This document shows, one piece after another, positions 6,274-10,850 of a DNA stretch of 10,850 nucleotides. The position numbers and the translations under genes are program-made. Within the stretch, counting starts at the first letter, position 1, and each line of letters begins with the position of its first letter. The stretch is from an uncultured Porphyromonadaceae bacterium (lineage in GTDB: Bacteria; Bacteroidota; Bacteroidia; Bacteroidales; Muribaculaceae). The stretch lies in NCBI GenBank assembly GCA_947174225.1, contig CAMWIF010000050.1:1-10850 (forward strand), given 5' to 3'. Under the pieces are notes generated by a model, which made no database searches, was not told where the DNA came from, and saw only the letters and a list, made by a program, of their open reading frames with translations.

Positions 6274-7268
6274 ATCTTCGGTCTGAATACAAACCATCGT
6301 GTGGGTTCAAAACGCGGAAGAGCCATAAGCTGCACATCCGCCTGACGGTCAGACAGAGTCTCTTCAGCATTTCCAACCCTCTTTCCTGCCTCTTCCAACG
6401 CACCCCTCACAGCTGCCAAAGCTTTCTGGGGAGTATTATTGTCTTGAGAAAGATGGCATAGGAATATGTATTCCAATTTAGGGCTGATGATTTCCTTAAG
6501 GAAAGCTGCCGTATGCACATTATCCATATGACCTATCTCTGTCTGTATGCGTGCTTTCAGGTACTCCGGATAACGTCCCATCTTCAGCATGGTGAGATCA
6601 TAATTGGCTTCTATAACAAGATAATTAGCCCGGCTCATATAATAGCGTGCGCGTTCAGTCACTGCACCCAAGTCAGTGGCCAACACAAAATGACGATTGT
6701 CAAATTCAATAGAGAAACCCATATTGTCAGTGCCGTCGTGAGGCACTTCAAAGGCTGTGATCGAGAGGTCGCCGAGAGTAAAAGGGATTTCCTTGAAAAT
6801 AGGATGGTGATAATCCTTTATACGTTTCGATATACTATGTCGGCGCAGTATGCCATTGAGCACACGATTAGTGCAGTAAAGTCGCAGATGCTTATGCGCA
6901 CGCAGAAGTGCGTAGACAAAACGCACATGATCCGAATGGTCGTGAGTGAGCAGCACACCCATCACCTTACTCATCTCTATACCACTTGCCTTAAGAGTAG
7001 ACTCTATCACATCCGCCTTTATACCGACATCAATGATGATCCCCCCTTTTGACGTACCGACATAACAACTATTACCGCTCGAACCCGAGCCAATAGACAT
7101 GTAGCGTAGTAGTTTGTCGGCAGACACATTGCTTTTAGGCTGAGGAATCTCTACCGATGCATATATATTACGACGCACGGGAGGCTCAATTGGCTTAGTC
7201 CCTACCCCATCTTCCCATTCCTCAAACGGAAGGGCTGCTTGTCCTTCAAATGAAATCTTACGTCGCAC
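6267..7268 (-). CDS. WalJ/YycJ-type metallo-beta-lactamase-fold nuclease
   Basis: The core (about residues 53-333) has the YycJ/WalJ signature set: SIGSGSSGNSCYVG (58-71), the metal-binding THDHSDH (108-114), His177 in VPHD, Asp199 in ATDLG, AREA-type EIGHMDN with His247, and FLCHLSQDNN (269-278) with His272. Family members bind two metal ions; YycJ of Bacillus has been described as a 5'-3' exonuclease linked to mismatch repair. The protein here is 333 residues, about 50-60 longer than typical because of an N-terminal extension (FEGQAALPFEEWEDGVG and a Pro-rich stretch). The assigned start is GTG 7268. The first ATG (residue 57) would cut the first core strand LLRYMSIGS, so it is unlikely. 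The frame is open upstream for 29 codons to the TGA of the RsmI-like gene, with no ATG, GTG or TTG between. It probably shares a transcript with that gene. The fold is sure; the start is not. Confidence 0.88.
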   Translation of the reverse strand: MRRKISFEGQAALPFEEWEDGVGTKPIEPPVRRNIYASVEIPQPKSNVSADKLLRYMSIGSGSSGNSCYVGTSKGGIIIDVGIKADVIESTLKASGIEMSKVMGVLLTHDHSDHVRFVYALLRAHKHLRLYCTNRVLNGILRRHSISKRIKDYHHPIFKEIPFTLGDLSITAFEVPHDGTDNMGFSIEFDNRHFVLATDLGAVTERARYYMSRANYLVIEANYDLTMLKMGRYPEYLKARIQTEIGHMDNVHTAAFLKEIISPKLEYIFLCHLSQDNNTPQKALAAVRGALEEAGKRVGNAEETLSDRQADVQLMALPRFEPTRWFVFRPKMV

Positions 7269-7280
7269 TTTATTATCCTT

Positions 7281-7330
7281 ATTAATTCTTGGTTGTATAA
7301 TGTCAATTAATTCTTGGTTGCATAATGTCC
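7281..7330. repeat. Two-copy 25-base tandem duplication
   Basis: Bases 7281-7305 and 7306-7330 are directly adjacent copies differing at two positions: t/c at unit position 16 and a/c at position 25. Both begin attaattcttggttg. The pair lies between the RsmI-like and WalJ-like genes, just upstream of the latter's GTG on the minus strand. It contains no TAnnTTTG promoter motif on that strand. Confidence 0.9.
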
Positions 7331-7355
7331 CTACAATATTCTCCGGCCCGTGCTG

Positions 7356-8075
7356 TCATTTCCCGGCGTAAAGCAGGAAGATTGCAGGACGTTTGTCATA
7401 ATCATACTTCACATTTTTCCACTTTGAAGCCGGAAGTGTCTTTATCGACTCCTTCTCAGGGTCAGTGATGTCGCAAGCCACACATAGCAGAGTATCACCC
7501 TTCAATGTACGCGCCAGACTTTCCACCATACGGTTATTGCGATATGGGGTTTCAATGAATATCTGGGTCATAGAAGTTTTTCTGGAAAGAGTCTCCAATT
7601 CCCTCACTTTATGCTCCCGCTCCTTCGGCTCAATGGGAAGATAGCCATTGAAAGAGAAGCCTTGACCGTTGAATCCGGATGCCATAAGCGCCATAAGTAT
7701 ACTTGAAGGACCAACCAAAGGAATCACTTTCAGACCTTCACGCTGGGCAATACTCACAGGCAATGCACCGGGATCAGCCACCGCCGGACAACCTGCCTCG
7801 CTCATCACACCCATAGGTTCACCACGACGCAACGGCTCAAGATAGCCGCTGACTGCCATAGGATCAGTGTGGCGGTTAAGCTCATAAAAAGTAACAGCCC
7901 CGATGTCGAATCCGGGATCACAACGTTTCAGAAAGCGTCGCGCTGTCCTTACATTCTCAACTATGATATGGCGCAACCCCTTTAGTATCGAAAGGTTCCC
8001 CTCCGGAAGAACGTCGATAAAGGGGGCATCACTGATATTGACAGGAACAAGATAAAGAGCCGTGGTGAGTTTCAT
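7356..8075 (-). CDS. RsmI-like SAM-dependent methyltransferase (tetrapyrrole-methylase fold)
   Basis: The 239-residue product matches the RsmI branch of the tetrapyrrole methylase superfamily. It has SEAGCPAVADPG (92-103, compare SDAGTPxxSDPG of RsmI), VIPLVGPSSILMALMASGF (117-135), GFSFNGYLP (139-147) and FIETPYRN (173-180). RsmI 2'-O-methylates C1402 of 16S rRNA. The N-terminus is divergent: where RsmI has TPIGNLxD this protein has LYLVPVNISDAPF, and it is shorter than a typical RsmI of about 280 residues. It fits a Bacteroidetes paralogue family usually named only SAM-dependent methyltransferase, so the substrate is uncertain and I give no symbol. ATG 8075 (MKLTTALYLVP) is the natural start, entering the first beta strand at once. 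Its promoter (8112-8081) predicts a leader of only a few bases. It is divergent from the RsmF-like gene and probably upstream in a transcript with the WalJ-like gene, 87 bases away. Confidence 0.88.
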   Translation of the reverse strand: MKLTTALYLVPVNISDAPFIDVLPEGNLSILKGLRHIIVENVRTARRFLKRCDPGFDIGAVTFYELNRHTDPMAVSGYLEPLRRGEPMGVMSEAGCPAVADPGALPVSIAQREGLKVIPLVGPSSILMALMASGFNGQGFSFNGYLPIEPKEREHKVRELETLSRKTSMTQIFIETPYRNNRMVESLARTLKGDTLLCVACDITDPEKESIKTLPASKWKNVKYDYDKRPAIFLLYAGK

Positions 8076-8080
8076 ACATA

Positions 8081-8112
8081 CAAAATTAATAAAAAATTAC
8101 TATATTTGCAAA
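8081..8112 (-). promoter_or_regulatory. Promoter for the RsmI-like gene (near-leaderless)
   Basis: On the minus strand TTTG at 8112-8109 is followed after 20 bases by TAATTTTG at 8088-8081, matching the Bacteroidetes pattern. The -7 element ends only five bases before the ATG at 8075. The predicted start therefore falls about 0-3 bases from the start codon. Confidence 0.65.
8101..8108 (+). promoter_or_regulatory. -7 element for the RsmF-like gene
   Basis: TATATTTG at 8101-8108 fits TAnnTTTG and predicts transcription from about 8112, roughly 12 bases before ATG 8124. No TTTG is found 19-21 bases upstream, so the -33 half is weak. It lies inside the N20 spacer of the opposing promoter and directly abuts that promoter's TTTG element. 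Confidence 0.5.
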
Positions 8113-8123
8113 AAAAGATAGTT

Positions 8124-9401
8124 ATGACACTTCCTACCGGGTTTACTGAAATGCTCCATTCCCTTCTAAAGGAGGAGGCACCGCTGCTTATTGAAGCCTT
8201 ACAACAACCACCCGTCACTTCTGTCAGGTTGAACTCGCGTAAACCGGGAGCAACCTTCTCCGATGGTATACCGGTAAAATGGTGTGCCAATGGTTTTTAT
8301 CTCCCCAAACGTCCGGTATTTACCCTTGATCCTTTGCTCCATGCCGGAGCTTATTATGTGCAAGATGCCTCGTCTATGATACATCGTGAAGTCATAAGTC
8401 GCTTGGTGTCTCATCCAATCACTCTCCTCGACCTCTGTGCTGCTCCCGGAGGGAAAACCACTGCTATGATTGATGGCTTACCCGATGGTTCCCGTGTTGT
8501 GGCTAATGAATATATGCCGAAGCGTGCCGCTATTCTAAAAGAGAACCTTACCAAATGGGGCTATCCTCTCGCAACGGTCACCAACCGCGATTCCTCATTC
8601 TTTGCCCGCAGCGGCGATAAGTTTGACATCGTTGCAGTTGATGCGCCCTGCTCAGGAGAGGGAATGATGCGTAAGGATGAGGATGCCGTGGCACAATGGA
8701 GTCCACAGCTCATAGAACAGTGTGCCACCCTTCAAAAAGAGATCGTCACCAACGCGGAAAAGACTCTCAAGCCAGGCGGCTACCTGATTTATTCTACCTG
8801 TACGTTTAATCGTACTGAGAATGAGGAAGTAGCCGAGTATATACATAAGTCGCTTGGACTTATACCGGTCGATATGGATTTTCCGGGAGAATGGGGTATT
8901 CCTCGCGGAATAGACACCGATTTACCTGTCTACCGCTTTATGCCTCACCGCACTGAGGGGGAAGGTCTGTTCCTTGCTGTATTTAGAAAGCCGGCAGAAG
9001 AAACTCCTACTGACACCAACTTACCGGACTCTCCACAAGCTTTTCCTGCAAAGTCTGACCATAAAAAAGACTTCGCAAAAAAAGGCGCAAATTTAGCTTT
9101 AAAGTCTCCAAATGTGAAGAACGCGCGAAGAAAAGGGGATTCTAAACCTAATGATGCCGACCTCCCCGAAATAGAAGAGATTTTATCTGTTGATTTCGAC
9201 CGTTCCAAATATCCGGAAGCCGATATAGACCTTTCCACCGCCCTGTCATATCTACGGAGAGAGGCAATAAGGCTTTCCCCTGACATTCCGAAAGGACCGG
9301 TAGTCATAACATATAAAGGATTGCCACTCGGCATGGCAAAAAACATAGGCACTCGTGCCAACAACCTCTATCCGAAAAGTTGGAGAATACTTATGAGGTA
9401 A
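8124..9401 (+). CDS. RsmB/NOP-family 16S rRNA m5C methyltransferase (RsmF-like)
   Basis: The 425-residue product has the full set of RNA cytosine-5 methyltransferase motifs. These are a substrate-facing N-terminus (PPVTSVRLNSRKPG, 29-42), LLHAGAYYVQDASSM (71-85), the SAM-binding LCAAPGGKT (104-112), DAPCSGEGMMRKD (173-185) with the product-release Cys176, and STCTFNRTENE (224-234) with the catalytic Cys226. The DAPCSGEGM form and a C-terminal domain ending NIGTRANNLYPKSW are typical of RsmF (YebU), which methylates C1407 of 16S rRNA in E. coli. The exact target here is inferred. Between catalytic and C-terminal domains lies a charged, Lys/Pro-rich linker (about 289-350) that is probably disordered. 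ATG 8124 is chosen. The in-frame TTG at 8106 lies inside the -7 promoter element and cannot be the start if that promoter is right. copA begins 26 bases downstream, so the two may be co-transcribed. Confidence 0.92.
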   Translation: MTLPTGFTEMLHSLLKEEAPLLIEALQQPPVTSVRLNSRKPGATFSDGIPVKWCANGFYLPKRPVFTLDPLLHAGAYYVQDASSMIHREVISRLVSHPITLLDLCAAPGGKTTAMIDGLPDGSRVVANEYMPKRAAILKENLTKWGYPLATVTNRDSSFFARSGDKFDIVAVDAPCSGEGMMRKDEDAVAQWSPQLIEQCATLQKEIVTNAEKTLKPGGYLIYSTCTFNRTENEEVAEYIHKSLGLIPVDMDFPGEWGIPRGIDTDLPVYRFMPHRTEGEGLFLAVFRKPAEETPTDTNLPDSPQAFPAKSDHKKDFAKKGANLALKSPNVKNARRKGDSKPNDADLPEIEEILSVDFDRSKYPEADIDLSTALSYLRREAIRLSPDIPKGPVVITYKGLPLGMAKNIGTRANNLYPKSWRILMR

Positions 9402-9427
9402 AGGGTTGAACAGATTTTTGATATAAG

Positions 9428-10850
9428 ATGAAGAAAGTTAGTTACCCCGTCACAGGAATGATGTGTGCCGTCTGCGCGGGCACTGTGGAAAAAACCGTCG
9501 CAGGATGCGTGGGGGTCAAAGATGCGTCGGTCAACTTTGCCGCTGCGGAGGTGACCTTCTCATATGATCCCGCTGTCACTTCTCCTGAAACTGTGGCACA
9601 CGCTGTCAGCGAAGCGGGTTACGACATGATCATCGTGTCAAGCGCAGCTGAAGCAGTTGAAGAGAAGGAGAAAGCCGAACATCAGCAGTATGTGAGGATG
9701 AAGCGTAATCTCATAATCGCTTGGGTGCTCACCATACCACTCGCAGTGATTTCCATGCTTCATGTCCATTTCCCCGGTTCCGATTGGATAATGGCTCTAC
9801 TCGCACTCGGTGTGATGGCGATAAGCGGTCGCCGTTTCTATGTGTCAGGCTTGAAACACCTCTTCTCCGGTCGTCCCGATATGGATTCGCTTGTGGCAGT
9901 GTCTACCTTGGTCAGCTTCCTCTTTTCCCTATTTAATACTATCTCATCGAAGACACTCACTGACCTTGGCATACCGGCTGACCTTTACTATGAAGCGGCT
10001 GCTATGATCATAGCCTTTGTCTCAACAGGTAAGTTTATGGAACTGAGAGCACGTCGCAACACAGGCACCGCCATACGTGCCCTTATGGGTCTTCAGCCCT
10101 CCGAGGCATTGCTCGTTATGCCCGACGGAGCGGTAAAGAACGTGAAGATTGACGAAATCAGGCGCGACGATATCATATCCGTGCGACCCGGGGAACGTAT
10201 TCCTGTAGACGGCGTGGTGACAGCAGGACATTCAGTGGTGGATGAAAGTATGCTCACCGGTGAGCCGGAAGGCGTGGAGAAAACCGAAGGTTCCAAAGTA
10301 ACCGCAGGGACACTTAACACAAACGGCACTCTAACGGTAAGCGCCACACAGGTAGGAGCCGGAACCGAACTCTCACGTATAATTGAATGTGTCAGGGAGG
10401 CGCAAGGCTCAAAAGCACCTGTGCAACGACTTGTGGATAAGATAAGCTCTGTATTCGTGCCTACAGTCATTGCACTTTCCATACTCACATTTGTCGTGTG
10501 GATATGCTTCGGTGTTGATAAACTGCCTATGGCTATACTCGCGGCTGTATCAGTGCTCGTCATAGCCTGTCCGTGTGCTCTTGGACTTGCTACCCCTACG
10601 GCAGTTATGGTAGGTATCGGGCGCGGAGCACGTGAAGGCATCCTCATACGCGAAGCTGCTGCACTGGAACAATTATCAAAAGTAACTATTCTTGCCATTG
10701 ATAAAACCGGAACGCTAACCGAAGGAAAGCCTAAAGTAACTGATACCTTCACCCTTCCTACCGATTCCGAAGAGTCGCTTTTACAAGCGGTATACGCCTT
10801 GGAATTAAAATCCGCTCACCCCTTGGCAGGAGCAATAGCAGAATGGTGTG
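9428..10850 (+). CDS. copA: Copper-translocating P1B-type ATPase, N-terminal part (3' end outside window)
   Basis: The frame runs from ATG 9428 to the window end, 474 codons visible of an expected 730-750 or more. A single N-terminal heavy-metal-associated domain carries GMMCAVCAGTVEK (metal-binding Cys13 and Cys16) and ends VSEAGYDM. Membrane helices follow, with SGRPDMDSLVAVS in the CopA form. The actuator domain has TGEP (277-280). The metal-transport helix has CPC (381-383) in VIACPCALGLATPTAV. The phosphorylated Asp425 lies in DKTGTLT, and the P1B-specific SAHPLAG (His464-Pro465) comes just before the window ends. CPC plus a CxxC HMA domain point to Cu(I) export across the inner membrane; Ag(I) is also usual. 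The remaining nucleotide-binding region and last helices, which would confirm metal choice, are missing. ATG 9428 is 26 bases after the RsmF-like stop. No clear promoter, copper-responsive operator or regulator gene is seen. Confidence 0.93.
   Translation, partial: MKKVSYPVTGMMCAVCAGTVEKTVAGCVGVKDASVNFAAAEVTFSYDPAVTSPETVAHAVSEAGYDMIIVSSAAEAVEEKEKAEHQQYVRMKRNLIIAWVLTIPLAVISMLHVHFPGSDWIMALLALGVMAISGRRFYVSGLKHLFSGRPDMDSLVAVSTLVSFLFSLFNTISSKTLTDLGIPADLYYEAAAMIIAFVSTGKFMELRARRNTGTAIRALMGLQPSEALLVMPDGAVKNVKIDEIRRDDIISVRPGERIPVDGVVTAGHSVVDESMLTGEPEGVEKTEGSKVTAGTLNTNGTLTVSATQVGAGTELSRIIECVREAQGSKAPVQRLVDKISSVFVPTVIALSILTFVVWICFGVDKLPMAILAAVSVLVIACPCALGLATPTAVMVGIGRGAREGILIREAAALEQLSKVTILAIDKTGTLTEGKPKVTDTFTLPTDSEESLLQAVYALELKSAHPLAGAIAEWC

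Noticed and set aside
6513..7052. A 179-codon + strand ORF opposite the WalJ-like gene
   Set aside because: It is rich in His, Ile and Cys in a pattern expected from reading the complement of the real gene. It has no promoter or recognisable motif.
8106..8123. TTG start for the RsmF-like gene
   Set aside because: The TTG is part of the TATATTTG -7 element, and ATG 8124 is available with a short leader.
10093..10752. A 219-codon minus-strand ORF opposite copA
   Set aside because: It is Ser/Thr/Pro-rich low-complexity translation antisense to conserved P-type ATPase motifs, so it is a shadow frame.

Overview
The window looks like ordinary chromosome from a member of the Bacteroidales. Several protein families have characteristically Bacteroidales versions: the GH2-type C-terminus with its FQLLDLQDYPGQGT stretch, the POT transporter with GERFGYY, and the RsmI-like methyltransferase beginning LYLVPVNISD. 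Several upstream regions carry the Bacteroidetes promoter pattern (TTTG, about 19-20 bases, TAnnTTTG), and Shine-Dalgarno sequences are mostly absent. Muribaculaceae is my guess at family level, but it is inference only.

Layout. Bases 1-1098 (+) are the 3' end of a large secreted-type glycoside hydrolase family 2 protein. A gene-free stretch at 1099-1401 follows. It holds a pyrimidine-rich tract, a cluster of three identical 13-mers, a good promoter and a roughly 160-base leader with alternative pairings. Next come sufE (1402-1830, +) and a POT-family peptide/H+ symporter (1977-3686, +). A perfect 34-base palindrome at 3706-3739 acts as a two-way terminator between the transporter and a convergent AMP-forming acyl-CoA ligase (3759-5417, -). 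Divergent from the ligase, and behind a textbook promoter, is a small predicted lipoprotein of unknown function (5645-6241, +). It converges on a WalJ/YycJ-type metallo-beta-lactamase-fold nuclease (6267-7268, -), which lies downstream of an RsmI-like SAM methyltransferase (7356-8075, -). Only 48 bases separate that methyltransferase from a divergent RsmF-like m5C rRNA methyltransferase (8124-9401, +). The window ends inside a CopA-type copper P1B-ATPase (9428 onward, +).

How the genes fit together. Most are housekeeping functions: Fe-S cluster assembly, peptide uptake, fatty-acid activation, RNA modification, DNA repair and copper export. I see no mobile element, CRISPR array, phage gene or defence island, and no convincing new multi-gene system. 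The parts most worth a second look are small. They are the compact divergent promoter between the two methyltransferases, with one transcript probably almost leaderless; the single TGA separating the RsmI-like and WalJ-like frames, with no ATG available for the second protein and a 25-base tandem duplication in the gap; a clamp-binding-like peptide in the WalJ N-terminal extension; the altered ExxER motif of the peptide transporter; and the structured sufE leader.
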